Shown: piece by piece, positions 27,847 through 37,740 of the stretch
How the letters are laid out: each line of letters opens with the position of its first letter
Numbering within the stretch: the stretch's first letter is position 1
DNA from: 2-12-FULL-35-23 sp965196985
GTDB lineage: Bacteria; Pseudomonadota; Gammaproteobacteria; UBA12402
Direction: 5' to 3'
Assembly: GCA_965196985.1 (NCBI GenBank)
Contig: CBDALO010000143.1
Coordinates: forward strand, 102,515 to 166,514
Length of the DNA stretch: 64,000 nt
Position numbers and translations under genes: made by a program
The notes under the pieces: generated by a model
Seen by the model: only the letters and a program-made list of their open reading frames with translations
What the model was told of the DNA's origin: nothing
The model's database searches: none

Positions 27847-29520
27847 TTACACCGATAAACTTTTATATTTAATTCGATGAGGATTCACACTATCCTCTCC
27901 TAAGCGCTGCTTTTTATCTTCAATATAATCAGCGTAGTTACCTTCAAACCAGACCACTTTGCTATCACCCTCAAAAGCAAGCATGTGAGTTGCAATACGA
28001 TCCAGAAACCAACGATCATGCGAGATTACAAACACAGTCCCTGGAAAATTTAAGACTGCCCCTTCTAGAGCTCTCAAGGTTTCAACATCTAGATCATTAG
28101 TCGGCTCATCGAGCAACAGAACATTACCACCGCGACGTAATAATTTTGCCAAATGAACCCGGTTACGCTCACCCCCTGACAAATCTCCAATTGATTTTTG
28201 CTGGTCACTTCCCTTGAAGTTAAAGCGTCCTAAATAAGCCCGTGATGGCGTAGTATACTTTCCAACAGTAATCACATCCAAGCCATCAGAGACTTCTTCC
28301 CAAACTGTTTTACTATCAGTTAAGTGATCACGAACCTGATCAACGTAGGCTAACTGAACCGTAGAACCAACCTCAACCGTACCCGCATCAGCCTGCTCAA
28401 CACCACAAAGCATACGAAACAACGTTGTTTTACCTGCTCCATTAGGACCAATAATACCCACTACCGCACCAGCCGGCACAATAAAACTTAAATCATCGAT
28501 AAGCAGCCGATCACCAAAGCCCTTATTTAACTCACTAACCTCAAAAACCTTATCACCTAAACGAGGGCCTGGTGGAATATATAACTCTCGAGTTTCATTG
28601 CGAGCCTGAAACTCTTCAGAAGCCAATTCCTCAAAACGGGCTAAGCGTGCTTTGTTTTTAGCATGACGCCCTTTTGCTTGTGAACGCACCCAGTCTAGTT
28701 CTTCTTTAATAGCACGTTGCCTAGCCGCCTGCTGACGTTCTTCAGTTGCAAGACGTTTTTCCTTCTGCTCTAACCAACTAGAATAATTACCTTCAAAAGG
28801 AATTCCCTCCCCCCTATCCAGTTCTAGAATCCAACCAGCAACGTTATCCAAGAAATAGCGATCATGGGTTACCGCAACAACCGTCCCTTTATACTCATGT
28901 AAAAAGCGCTCTAGCCAAGCAACACTTTCTGCATCCAAGTGGTTAGTTGGCTCATCAAGTAATAACATATCAGGCTTTGATAACAACAGGCGACACAAAG
29001 CCACTCGACGCTTCTCACCACCTGAAAGTTTAGTCACATCGGCATCCCAAGGTGGAAGCCGCAAAGCATCAGCTGCTATCTCTAACTGCCTATCCAAATC
29101 CCAAGCATTTGCCGCATCAATTTTGTTTTGTAACTCACCCTGCTTTTCCATTAAAGCATTCATTTCATCATCTGACATTGGCTCAGCAAACTTCATACTG
29201 ATTTCATCAAACTCCGTTAACAATGCCTTAGTTTCAGCCACACCTTCTTCAACGTTACCGCGCACGTCTTTGTTAGGATCAAGTTGCGGCTCTTGAGATA
29301 AATAACCAATCTTAATACCTTTACGTGGTGTTACTTCCCCAAGAATATCTTGATCAAGTCCTGCCATAATGCGCAATAAAGTTGATTTACCCGCACCATT
29401 CAAACCAAGTACACCGATCTTTGCACCGTCATAAAAAGAAAGAGAAATATCTTTTAGGATATGCTTTTTGGGTGGCACTACCTTGCCAACGCGGTGCATG
29501 CTGTATATATAAGATGTCAT
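27847..29520 (-). CDS. ettA: Energy-dependent translational throttle protein EttA (ABC-F)
   Basis: 557 aa with two ABC ATPase domains and no membrane segments. Walker A motifs are GLNGAGKST (about 39-47) and GPNGAGKTT (about 356); signatures LSGGEKRRV and LSGGERNRV, and Walker B LLLDEPTNHLD and LLLDEPTNDLD, are all intact. Length and the linker (arm and P-site tRNA interaction motif regions) fit EttA rather than Uup or YheS. It binds the ribosomal E site and gates entry into elongation according to ADP/ATP level. A single-gene unit; a dispersed repeat lies just upstream. Confidence 0.95.
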   Translation of the reverse strand: MTSYIYSMHRVGKVVPPKKHILKDISLSFYDGAKIGVLGLNGAGKSTLLRIMAGLDQDILGEVTPRKGIKIGYLSQEPQLDPNKDVRGNVEEGVAETKALLTEFDEISMKFAEPMSDDEMNALMEKQGELQNKIDAANAWDLDRQLEIAADALRLPPWDADVTKLSGGEKRRVALCRLLLSKPDMLLLDEPTNHLDAESVAWLERFLHEYKGTVVAVTHDRYFLDNVAGWILELDRGEGIPFEGNYSSWLEQKEKRLATEERQQAARQRAIKEELDWVRSQAKGRHAKNKARLARFEELASEEFQARNETRELYIPPGPRLGDKVFEVSELNKGFGDRLLIDDLSFIVPAGAVVGIIGPNGAGKTTLFRMLCGVEQADAGTVEVGSTVQLAYVDQVRDHLTDSKTVWEEVSDGLDVITVGKYTTPSRAYLGRFNFKGSDQQKSIGDLSGGERNRVHLAKLLRRGGNVLLLDEPTNDLDVETLRALEGAVLNFPGTVFVISHDRWFLDRIATHMLAFEGDSKVVWFEGNYADYIEDKKQRLGEDSVNPHRIKYKSLSV

Positions 29521-29549
29521 TAGTGTTCCTTAAGCAGTAATTCTTCCTA

Positions 29550-29680
29550 GTGTGTTCCTTCCTTAGGATAAGGAAGGTCAGGATGGATTATAAAAACAAT
29601 TAACTTCCTTTTAAAATCAACCGCCTTTAAATCCCCCGCTCGCTACGCGAGCTGCCCCCTTTAAAAAAGGGGGCTATCTT
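29550..29680. repeat. About 130-bp dispersed non-coding repeat, copy 2
   Basis: Same modular order as 8005-8137: CCTTCCTTAGGATAAGGAAGG hairpin, GGATTATAAAAA, AT-rich spacer, TTAAATCCCCCGCTCGC-TA-CGCGAGCTG and CCCCCTTT/AAAGGGGG. It occupies the gap between acnA and ettA and could end transcripts on the plus strand, but there is no clear T run on the minus strand for acnA. Confidence 0.75.
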
Positions 29681-29690
29681 TTAAAAAGCT

Positions 29691-32354
29691 TTACAATCGG
29701 TTCCGTAATACATATTGCAAGATACCGCCATTACGGTAGTACTCATACTCATTCTGAGTATCGATACGAACCAACACTTTTACCTGCTCTTCTGAACCGT
29801 CACTACGCTTAACTGTTAAAGTAAATTGGTCTGCAGGTGAAAAACCACCAGCAACACCATTAATCGAAATCAACTCAGAACCATCAAGCTTTAAAGATTT
29901 ACGAGTAACACCATCCATAAATTGCAATGGCAGCACGCCCATCCCAATTAAGTTAGAACGATGAATACGTTCAAAGCTTTCAGCAATCACAGCCTTAACT
30001 CCAAGTAGCAAAGTACCCTTCGCTGCCCAGTCACGTGAAGAACCAGTACCGTATTCCTTGCCCGCAATAACAACTAATGGTTGTTGCTCTAACTGATACT
30101 TCATAGCCGCATCATAAATTGACATCTGTTCGCCGTCAGTCAAGTGCTTCGTAAAGCCACCCTCAACATTATCAAGCATTTCATTACGAATACGAATGTT
30201 ACCAAAGGTGCCACGCATCATTACTTCGTGATTACCACGGCGAGAACCGAATGAATTAAAATCAGCAACTGCAACACCGTGCTCAGTTAGATATTTACCC
30301 GCAGGGCTATCAGGCTTGATAGCACCAGCAGGCGAAATATGGTCTGTCGTTACGCTATCGCCTAATAGAGCAAGCACCCGTGCGTCAATAACGTCGTTTG
30401 GTGCCGCAGGTTCCATGCCCATATCAGTAAAAAATGGCGGGTTTTGTACGTAAGTAGAATTGCTATCCCACGCATAAGTTTCACTAGTGGTAACTTTAAT
30501 ATCTTGCCACTGCTCATCACCTGCAAAAACTTCAGCATATTCTTTACTAAACATTCCTTTAGAAACTTGATGAACCGCCTCAGCTAACTCATGCTCAGTT
30601 GGCCAAATATCTTTTAAGGAGATGTCATTACCTTCTGCATCTTGACCTAAAGCTTGCGTTGATAAATCAATTCGAGTTGTACCTGCTAAAGCGTAAGCAA
30701 CAACTAATGGAGGCGAAGCTAACCAATTCGCTTTCACTAAGGGGTGGATACGCCCCTCAAAGTTACGGTTACCCGACAATACGGCACAAGCAACAAGATC
30801 ATTTTCACTGACTGCTTGGCTCACTGCCTCAGGCAAAGGACCTGAGTTTCCGATACAAGTCGTACAACCATAACCGACTAAGTTAAAACCTAATTCGTCT
30901 AGCGAATCTAACAAGTTAGCTGCTTTTAAGTAATCAGTAACCACTTTAGACCCTGGCGCTAAAGAAGACTTCACCCACGGTTTACGCTGCAAACCTTTTG
31001 CCAAAGCTTTCTTAGCGACCAAACCTGCTGCAAGCATCACACTAGGGTTTGAAGTATTCGTACAACTAGTAATAGCAGCAATCACTACATTAGCATGTTG
31101 CATGTCATAGCCATCTTGGGTAGAGAAGGATTTATCAGCCTCGGCTATTTTACCATTATCAGCCAAAACTTTATCTGTTGCGTTACCAAGTTCAGACAAT
31201 AAAACACGATCCTGTGGCCGCTTTGGCCCTGCCAAACTTGGCTCAACAGTGCTTAAGTCTAATTCCAACACATCGGTATAAACTGCTTCAGGAGTTGATT
31301 CATCATGCCATGTACCTTGAGCTCGGCTGTAAGCTTCAACCAAGGCGATTGTTTCAGCATCACGACTAGAAAGCTCCATGTATTTAATTGTTTCTTTATC
31401 AATAGGGAATAAACCACAGGTGGCGCCATACTCAGGAACCATATTGGCTAAAGTAGCACGGTCGGCAAGTGGTAATTCTTGCAAACCAGGGCCGAAGTAT
31501 TCAACAAACTTACCAACCACACCCTTGGCGCGTAGCATCTGTGTTGCAGTTAAAACCAAATCTGTTGCAGTAATACCCTCACGTAATTTACCCGTCAATT
31601 TAAAGCCAATCACTTCAGGAATTAACATTGAAATGGGCTGTCCAAGCATCGCAGCTTCAGCCTCAATACCACCAACACCCCAACCAAGTACACCTAAACC
31701 ATTAATCATAGTTGTATGTGAATCAGTACCAACTACCGTATCAGGATAAGCCCATAGCTCACCATTAACCTCAGATGACCAAACCCCTTTACCAAGGTAT
31801 TCTAAGTTCACTTGGTGACAAATACCGGTACCAGGAGGGACTACACGAAAGTTCTGAAAAGTTTGCTGGCCCCACTTTAAAAACTGATAACGTTCGAAAT
31901 TACGATGCATTTCAATCTCAACATTACGCTCAAAAGCCTGCGGGTTACCAAATTGATCCACCTGAACAGAGTGATCAATCACCAAATCAACCGGACAAAG
32001 CGGGTTAATTTTTTCTGGGTTGCCACCAAGTGACTTAATTGCATCACGCATTGCTGCCAAATCTACTACGGCTGGTACCCCAGTAAAGTCTTGCATTAGC
32101 ACTCGCGCAGGATGGTAAGCAATCTCGTGCTTAGAACTTTTATTAGCCAACCAAGTAACAAAGGCCTCTATATCGGCTTTTTTAACAACGCTACCGTCTT
32201 CTTTTCGTAATAAGTTCTCAACTAGAATCTTAAGGGAATAAGGTAGTTTGCTAATACCAGCTAAACCTGACTGTTCAGCCACTTGTAAATCTGCGTAAAA
32301 ATAGGTCTTTCCAGCCACTTCGAGGCTGCGTTTACATTGAAATGAATCTAGCAT
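29691..32354 (-). CDS. acnA: Aconitate hydratase A
   Basis: 887 aa, the length of AcnA/IRP-type aconitases. The [4Fe-4S] cluster Cys ligands are seen in ITSCTNTSNPSVM and YGCTTCIGNSGPL. VVGTDSHTTMINGLG, SRRGNHEVMMRGTFGN and GTGSSRDWAAKG are the substrate-binding and swivel-domain signatures. It isomerises citrate to isocitrate in the TCA cycle and can act as an RNA regulator when the cluster is lost. It is a single gene divergent from dapD (about 135 bp apart). Confidence 0.97.
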   Translation of the reverse strand: MLDSFQCKRSLEVAGKTYFYADLQVAEQSGLAGISKLPYSLKILVENLLRKEDGSVVKKADIEAFVTWLANKSSKHEIAYHPARVLMQDFTGVPAVVDLAAMRDAIKSLGGNPEKINPLCPVDLVIDHSVQVDQFGNPQAFERNVEIEMHRNFERYQFLKWGQQTFQNFRVVPPGTGICHQVNLEYLGKGVWSSEVNGELWAYPDTVVGTDSHTTMINGLGVLGWGVGGIEAEAAMLGQPISMLIPEVIGFKLTGKLREGITATDLVLTATQMLRAKGVVGKFVEYFGPGLQELPLADRATLANMVPEYGATCGLFPIDKETIKYMELSSRDAETIALVEAYSRAQGTWHDESTPEAVYTDVLELDLSTVEPSLAGPKRPQDRVLLSELGNATDKVLADNGKIAEADKSFSTQDGYDMQHANVVIAAITSCTNTSNPSVMLAAGLVAKKALAKGLQRKPWVKSSLAPGSKVVTDYLKAANLLDSLDELGFNLVGYGCTTCIGNSGPLPEAVSQAVSENDLVACAVLSGNRNFEGRIHPLVKANWLASPPLVVAYALAGTTRIDLSTQALGQDAEGNDISLKDIWPTEHELAEAVHQVSKGMFSKEYAEVFAGDEQWQDIKVTTSETYAWDSNSTYVQNPPFFTDMGMEPAAPNDVIDARVLALLGDSVTTDHISPAGAIKPDSPAGKYLTEHGVAVADFNSFGSRRGNHEVMMRGTFGNIRIRNEMLDNVEGGFTKHLTDGEQMSIYDAAMKYQLEQQPLVVIAGKEYGTGSSRDWAAKGTLLLGVKAVIAESFERIHRSNLIGMGVLPLQFMDGVTRKSLKLDGSELISINGVAGGFSPADQFTLTVKRSDGSEEQVKVLVRIDTQNEYEYYRNGGILQYVLRNRL

Positions 32355-32490
32355 GACTTGCTCCTAGTTATCGGTCTTTTCGGGCAGGCCTGAAGGATAG
32401 CAGATTTACCCTAGCAAGTTAACCTTACACCTTGATTTCCAAGCATTTTTCGATTAGCTTGGTGCCAATTTGAACCCGGGATCAAGCAAT

Positions 32491-33333
32491 ATGAATCAAC
32501 TCCAGCAGCTAATCGAAACAAGCTTTGAACAACGCGCACAACTCTCACCTCATACCGTCGATAAAAAAGTAAAGGCAGCTGTAGCAGAAGCCCTGCACTT
32601 ACTAGACACCGGCAAAGCAAGAGTTGCTGAAAAAACCAATGGTGAATGGGTCGTTAATCAATGGCTAAAAAAAGCGGTGCTGCTTTCATTCCGCATCACT
32701 GAAAACCAAGTTTTTGAACAAGGTTACTCACGCTTTTATGATAAGGTTCCATTAAAGTTCCAGCACACTTCTCACCAAGAGTTTCATCAAGGCGGAGTCC
32801 GAGTTGTTCCTCCCGCTTGCGCACGCTATGGTTCCTTTATTGCACCTAACGTCGTGCTAATGCCAAGCTTTGTCAATATCGGCGCCTACGTTGATAGTGG
32901 CACCATGGTTGACACCTGGGCTACTGTTGGCTGCTGCGCACAGATCGGCAAAAACGTTCACCTGTCAGGCGGCGCAGGCATTGGTGGTGTATTAGAACCT
33001 CCTCAGGCAAACCCAACCATCATTGAAGATAATTGTTTTATTGGCGCACGCTCTGAAGTGGTTGAAGGAGTGATCGTCGAAGAAGGCTCTGTTATTTCTA
33101 TGGGAGTCTTTATCGGCCAAAGCACTAAAATCTATGACCGCGAAACTGATACTGTACATTACGGCCGCATTCCTGCAGGCTCTGTTGTTGTCGCAGGTAC
33201 ATTACCTAGTGAAAATGGCAAATACGCCCTACAATGCGCTGTTATTGTTAAGCGCGTTGATGAAAAGACTCGTAGTAAAGTAGGTATTAATGAGTTATTA
33301 CGTTTAGCTGATCAAGAAACACAGGCCATTTAA
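32491..33333 (+). CDS. dapD: 2,3,4,5-tetrahydropyridine-2,6-dicarboxylate N-succinyltransferase
   Basis: 280 aa from the ATG at 32491 (MNQLQQLIETSFEQR); an upstream in-frame start at 32470 is less typical. A left-handed beta-helix of hexapeptide repeats is obvious from SFVNIGAYVDSGTMVDTW through IIEDNCFIGARSEVVEG. The family's RVVPPACARYG motif is present. It succinylates tetrahydrodipicolinate using succinyl-CoA in the lysine/diaminopimelate pathway. dapE begins 2 bp after its stop, so the two are translationally coupled. The divergent neighbour is acnA. Confidence 0.96.
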   Translation: MNQLQQLIETSFEQRAQLSPHTVDKKVKAAVAEALHLLDTGKARVAEKTNGEWVVNQWLKKAVLLSFRITENQVFEQGYSRFYDKVPLKFQHTSHQEFHQGGVRVVPPACARYGSFIAPNVVLMPSFVNIGAYVDSGTMVDTWATVGCCAQIGKNVHLSGGAGIGGVLEPPQANPTIIEDNCFIGARSEVVEGVIVEEGSVISMGVFIGQSTKIYDRETDTVHYGRIPAGSVVVAGTLPSENGKYALQCAVIVKRVDEKTRSKVGINELLRLADQETQAI

Positions 33334-33335
33334 AT

Positions 33336-34466
33336 ATGAGTGACGTTATCAACCTAAGCAAAGCGCTTATCGAGCGCGAATCAACCTCTCCTAATGATGC
33401 TGGCTGCCAACAAATTCTCGCCAAACGTTTGGTTAAGCTTGGTTTTACCATTGAACACTTACCTTTTGCAAACGTTAGTAACTTATGGGCTCGTTACGGC
33501 AATCAAGGCCCACTATTTACCTTCCTTGGTCATACCGATGTCGTACCATCAGGACCACTTGAAGAATGGGACAGCAACCCCTATCAAGCTGAAATACGCA
33601 ATGGCATGCTGTACGGTCGTGGCGCTGCCGACATGAAAACCAGTTTAGCGGCAATGGTTTGTGCCTGCGAGTCATTCCTTAAACTCAACCCAAACCCTCC
33701 TTTCTCTATCGCTTTCCTTATTACAAGTGATGAAGAAGCACAAGCACTCAATGGCACTCGTAAAGTTGTTGATCTACTTTATCAACGTGGTGAACGCATC
33801 GATTACTGCCTCGTTGGTGAACCGAGCAGCAAACAACAGTTAGGCGACGTGATCAAAATAGGACGACGAGGGTCTTTACATGGCAAGCTCAAAATATTTG
33901 GCAAGCAAGGCCATATTGCCTACCCCGACCAAGCAGAAAATCCCATCCACAAATGCTTTAAAGCATTGCAAGCATTAACCGAGCAAAGTTGGGACATCGA
34001 GCCCAATAATCACTTCCCTGCTACGTCTATGCAGATTTCCAACCTTAATGCCGGAGTTGGCGCTGATAATGTTATCCCTGGTGAAATTGACGTTATATTT
34101 AACTTTCGCTTTTCAACTGCCACTAATGCTGAACATTTACAACAAGTTGTTGAAGCTGTACTCAATCAGCACCAACTCAAATACAGCCTTAATTGGCGCT
34201 TATCTGGCAAACCATTCTTAACCAGTGATGGCAAACTGCTTAATGCTATTAAACAAGCAATCAAACAAGTTACTGGCCTCGATACTGAATGCTCTACCTC
34301 TGGCGGAACTTCGGATGGTCGGTTTATCGCACCTATGGGAGCCGAGGTAATCGAACTTGGAGTCTGCAACAAAACCATTCATCAAATTAATGAGTGTGCC
34401 TCGGTTAACAACATAGAAAAACTTGTTGAAGTTTACCTGGCAGTTTTACAGGTTTTTTCTCAATAA
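33336..34466 (+). CDS. dapE: Succinyl-diaminopimelate desuccinylase
   Basis: 376 aa, usual DapE length. M20 zinc metallopeptidase residues are visible: FLGHTDVVPSG (H, D), GRGAADMKTSLAAM (D), the catalytic ITSDEEAQALNGT Glu pair, VGEPSS and the C-terminal IHQINE His. The dimerisation (lid) domain is at about residues 180-290. It removes succinate from N-succinyl-LL-diaminopimelate, two steps after DapD, feeding lysine and cell-wall crosslinking. Forms an operon with dapD. A MITE-like hairpin follows directly. Confidence 0.96.
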   Translation: MSDVINLSKALIERESTSPNDAGCQQILAKRLVKLGFTIEHLPFANVSNLWARYGNQGPLFTFLGHTDVVPSGPLEEWDSNPYQAEIRNGMLYGRGAADMKTSLAAMVCACESFLKLNPNPPFSIAFLITSDEEAQALNGTRKVVDLLYQRGERIDYCLVGEPSSKQQLGDVIKIGRRGSLHGKLKIFGKQGHIAYPDQAENPIHKCFKALQALTEQSWDIEPNNHFPATSMQISNLNAGVGADNVIPGEIDVIFNFRFSTATNAEHLQQVVEAVLNQHQLKYSLNWRLSGKPFLTSDGKLLNAIKQAIKQVTGLDTECSTSGGTSDGRFIAPMGAEVIELGVCNKTIHQINECASVNNIEKLVEVYLAVLQVFSQ

Positions 34467-34470
34467 ATTT

Positions 34471-34635
34471 TAGGGTCTGTTTACATTTGCTTACCCGAAG
34501 CGAAAAACACGGAGACTTAGCTCAAAACAGATTAAAATTGAGGCAGATAGTAAAGACTATCCAACGAGAATTTAATCTATTTTGAGCAAGTCAAACGGAT
34601 TTTGCAGCCGGAAGAGTAAATGTAAACAGACCCTA
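34471..34635. repeat. MITE-like hairpin element (about 165 bp)
   Basis: Terminal inverted repeats TAGGGTCTGTTTACATTT (34471-34488) and its exact complement (34618-34635). Inside, GCTCAAAACAGATTAAAATT pairs with AGAATTTAATCTATTTTGAGC, so the whole unit folds as a long hairpin. It has no coding capacity and looks like a miniature inverted-repeat element mobilised in trans. A decayed relative of its right half is at about 44587-44651. Confidence 0.8.
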
Positions 34636-34945
34636 GCCTTATCTAATCATAAACTGCTGAGGATATTGTTCCATATAGTCTTCTAACTTATGTGCCAACA
34701 ATGGGTCTGCCATAAAAGCTTCTGGATTTTCTCCAGCTTCCAAAACTATAGGACTTATTTCCTGGACACTACCAGCACCTCCTAAATCACTTAATATAAA
34801 CTTACTTGTTCCCTGTATAGCTGGGACTTGATCAAAGCTGCTATCAACTGTGCTTATAGCATCACGTTGCAACCCAGCAAACAAAGGCCTATTTTTATCC
34901 CTCCAATCAATCAACCACCTAAGGTTCAACCCACGCAAGCTTTTT

Positions 34946-36477
34946 GCTAGTGCGCCATCCTTTCTGTAAATTCCATTGACTTGCTGAAAATAAGCAGGCG
35001 ACTCAGTCAGATTAGAAATTCCTTTTAAGGTAAACTTAACCAAAAAAGAGGAATGACAATGAGCTGCTATAAAAATGAGAACTTAATCGAAGAAGCCATA
35101 CATGTTTTAGCGATGGAGGGGTTTGAAGCTTTACCTAAGCTTGTCTCCAGGTTGATGAATGAGGCTATGTTAATAGAAAGGGAGCGCCATTTAAATGCCA
35201 GTCCTTATGAGCGAACTGGCGATAGAAACGGATATGCGAACGGCTTTAAACCAAGGTTAATTAACACAGGTCAAGGTCAGCTTGAGCTACAGATACCGCA
35301 GGTTAGAGACTCCAATGAAGCCTTCTATCCATCAGTCTTAGAGCGAGGTGTACGCTCTGATAGAGCACTTAAGCTGGCTGTCGCTGAAATGTATGTGCAT
35401 GGGGTTTCCACGCGCAAAGTTGAAAAGGTGCTAAAGCAACTCTGTGGAACAGATATTTCAAGCACAGAGGTAAGCCGTTGCGCTAAATTGTTGGATGAAG
35501 ATTTAAAGAAATGGCGAAATAAGCCGTTAGGAAAGATAAAATATCTTTGGCTAGATGCACGTTATGAGAAGGTGCGCACTAGCGGCACAGTACAAGACTG
35601 TGCGGTATTGATAGCCTATGGCTTTGATGAATCAACCGGCAAGAGAACAGTGCTAGGTGTTTCTGTTGCGTTATCAGAGGCTGAGGTACATTGGCGTGAT
35701 TTTCTTCAGCAGTTGGTTGAGCGAGGTATACATGGTATTGAGTTGATTACTAGCGACGCTCATACTGGCCTAAAAGCCGCTAGAAGAGCTGTGTTCCCCA
35801 GTGTTCCTTGGCAACGCTGCCAATTTCATTTGCAGCAAAATGCTCAGGCTCACATACCAAAGCGCTCAATGAAGGAACCAGTAGCTGAGGAGATTACAGC
35901 TATATTTAATGCCTCAAACATTCATGAGTCGGAAAGACTATTGGCTATGGCGGTAGATAAATATCAGCAAACAGCACCAGAGCTTTCTTCTTGGTTGGAA
36001 GTGAATATACCGGAGGGCTTAGTAGTGATGAACTTTGACAGGCCGCATCAAAAAAGATTAAGAACCAGTAACATAGCTGAGCGCGTAAACAGAGAGGTAA
36101 AAAGAAGGACGCATACAGTTGGAATTTTCCCTAATACTGAATCGTGCCTAAGGCTCGTATCAGCTGTTTTAGTGGAAATTGATGACCAGTGGAGCGGATC
36201 ACCTAGATACTTAAGTTGAAGTGAATAATAAGGCTTCATAGGGTTTTAGGATAGATCATTCTTGTTCTTATTAACGAGATATAATTGCTATTACCTAAAA
36301 GTTAATAATTTATTTTGAGAGGAGAAAAATTTGAGGTATAAATAATTTTTTAGATTGATTAGCATAATTAATTTAAGATATTATGCGATGAGACAGGTAC
36401 AATAGAGTGCCATTTAGAATTTTAAAGGTTTTTCTAAGTACTGAAGTTGGTTTTTACAGACAAAATAACGCTCTATC
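34946..36477 (+). mobile_element. IS256-family insertion sequence, copy 1 (1532 bp)
   Basis: Imperfect inverted repeats GCTAGTGCGCCATCC...CTGTAAA (34946) and GATAGAGCGTTATTTTGTCTG (complement, ending 36477). The 8-bp duplication AGCTTTTT is at 34938-34945 and 36478-36485. 8 bp is the usual IS256 value. About 260 bp of non-coding sequence follow the transposase inside the element. Confidence 0.94.
35053..36219 (+). CDS. IS256-family mutator transposase, copy 1
   Basis: 388 aa. DDE residues lie in YLWLDARYEKVR (D), ELITSDAHTGLKAARR (D) and TSNIAERVNREVKRRT (E), with the family's VGIFPNTESCLRL at the end. An N-terminal HTH region precedes the catalytic core. Identical in sequence to copies 2 and 3. 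AGAGGAATGACAATG gives the ribosome site. Intact. Confidence 0.95.
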   Translation: MTMSCYKNENLIEEAIHVLAMEGFEALPKLVSRLMNEAMLIERERHLNASPYERTGDRNGYANGFKPRLINTGQGQLELQIPQVRDSNEAFYPSVLERGVRSDRALKLAVAEMYVHGVSTRKVEKVLKQLCGTDISSTEVSRCAKLLDEDLKKWRNKPLGKIKYLWLDARYEKVRTSGTVQDCAVLIAYGFDESTGKRTVLGVSVALSEAEVHWRDFLQQLVERGIHGIELITSDAHTGLKAARRAVFPSVPWQRCQFHLQQNAQAHIPKRSMKEPVAEEITAIFNASNIHESERLLAMAVDKYQQTAPELSSWLEVNIPEGLVVMNFDRPHQKRLRTSNIAERVNREVKRRTHTVGIFPNTESCLRLVSAVLVEIDDQWSGSPRYLS

Positions 36478-37540
36478 AGCTTTTTAAATTAGCATTAATA
36501 TACTGATCAACTGCATTCCAAAGAACCTTTATGTGAAAGTTGACACTGCGCGCCTTAACCATAACAGCAGCGCCATGCAAGCCACGCAAAAACTCTTCCT
36601 CAGCTAGTGGATTTCTCAGCTCAATAGACTTTACAAGGTTATAATAAATCGAAGCAACACCGGCTCTATCAATCCCGTCTTTACACGAAATATTAAATGA
36701 TTTTGGCTGCAGCTTCTCTAATATAAAATTAGTTAGCTCAAACTTAATAAAATGAAAGTAAAGCGCCTGACGCTCCCTAACCGTTAAGTTGGCTTTTCTA
36801 CCCAACCCTAAGGCAGAAATGCTTTTATTTAACAACTCGATTAACTTTTCTTTCTCTTGCTCAAAAGAATAACCTCTACTATCTTCTCCATATAAAAGTT
36901 GCTTAACATTCTTACTTATACAAAAGTCCTGACCATTATTCGCTGCAATGTCTAATATCAGCTTTTTAGTATCTTGCATAAGGAAATGCTTAGACTGAGC
37001 TAACCCACCAACTGACAACAATCCCCCATCTGCAGGCAAGGTGATAACTGCAATATGAGGCTGACGCTGCTCAAGTCTGTGAAGCTCATTTGTCAATACG
37101 GTTTCATGTCTAGCAAAACTAAATCTCCCCCTATCTCGCGCCAAGTTATTAAAATAAACATGTGTAATAGTCCCTGAAAAAGAGTTTTGCTTCGCACACC
37201 ACATTTCAAATAATGGACTAACTCTTGTTTTCCCATCGTGCCTCTGCGCTTGCGTCCCACAACGAATTTCCTTTAAATGACGTTGATAATGGTATTGTCT
37301 TAAAGTTGGGAAGGAAGTATGCTGCATCGGCTTATAGTGACTTGAAAAAAGTGTTTTAAATCTACTCCATCTAGGACCAACAGAACTAGGATTTACAACA
37401 TTCACTTTTCTTCTCGACGACGAAAGGCTTTCCATCACACTTTCTTCTAAATCTTCAGTCTGATTAACAACCTCAGCAAGATTAGAAACAGCCTGCCAAG
37501 ACTCACCTAAAGGATCACTATAATTTTGATAAATCAAGTC

Positions 37541-37740
37541 AGGCCGGCTTCGCCGGCAACTTTCTAAGCCTCTAAGAGTTTAGTCTTTACAAAGCCACGA
37601 GTATTATTAAGTCTCAAACTAGTCAAACCTGCCCATGGAATAATAACGAATAAAAATAACACACCTGCTATAGAAATTGCTTCAGGTAGCTGAGCAATAA
37701 CTCACCTACTATACGCGCTTCTCATTTTACTCTAAGAATA
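37541..37740. pseudogene. Gene remnant and hairpin upstream of the IS91-type transposase
   Basis: On the minus strand an open frame from about 37705 to a TAG at 37567-37569 encodes ISIAGVLFLFVIIPWAGL and then SLRLNNTRGFVKTKLLEA, which reads as the C-terminal end of a membrane protein with no start. A GCCGGC-TTC-GCCGGC hairpin is at about 37542-37556. The remnant was probably cut off when the IS91-type element arrived. Family not recognised. Confidence 0.35.

Larger units (their letters stand above)
34639..37537 (-). pseudogene. Effector-like protein with CX5R phosphatase motif, split by IS256
   Basis: The 5' part (37537 down to 36478) and 3' part (34937 down to 34639) rejoin exactly in frame over the IS256 and its AGCTTTTT duplication, giving 452 aa. 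Residues 285-291 are CKDGIDR in a setting (FNISCKDGIDRAGVAS) that resembles the P-loop of cysteine phosphatases acting on inositol phosphates, such as the CKSGKDR of SopB/IpgD-type enzymes. It has no signal peptide or membrane helix. The C-terminal 100 residues are acidic and Pro-rich. The IS supplies a stop (TGA) directly at the junction. A secreted effector role is inference. Confidence 0.6.

Noticed and set aside
34639..35043. 134-codon minus-strand frame as a separate gene
   Set aside because: Its first 33 or so codons are IS256 sequence; the rest is the C-terminal end of the split phosphatase-like gene.
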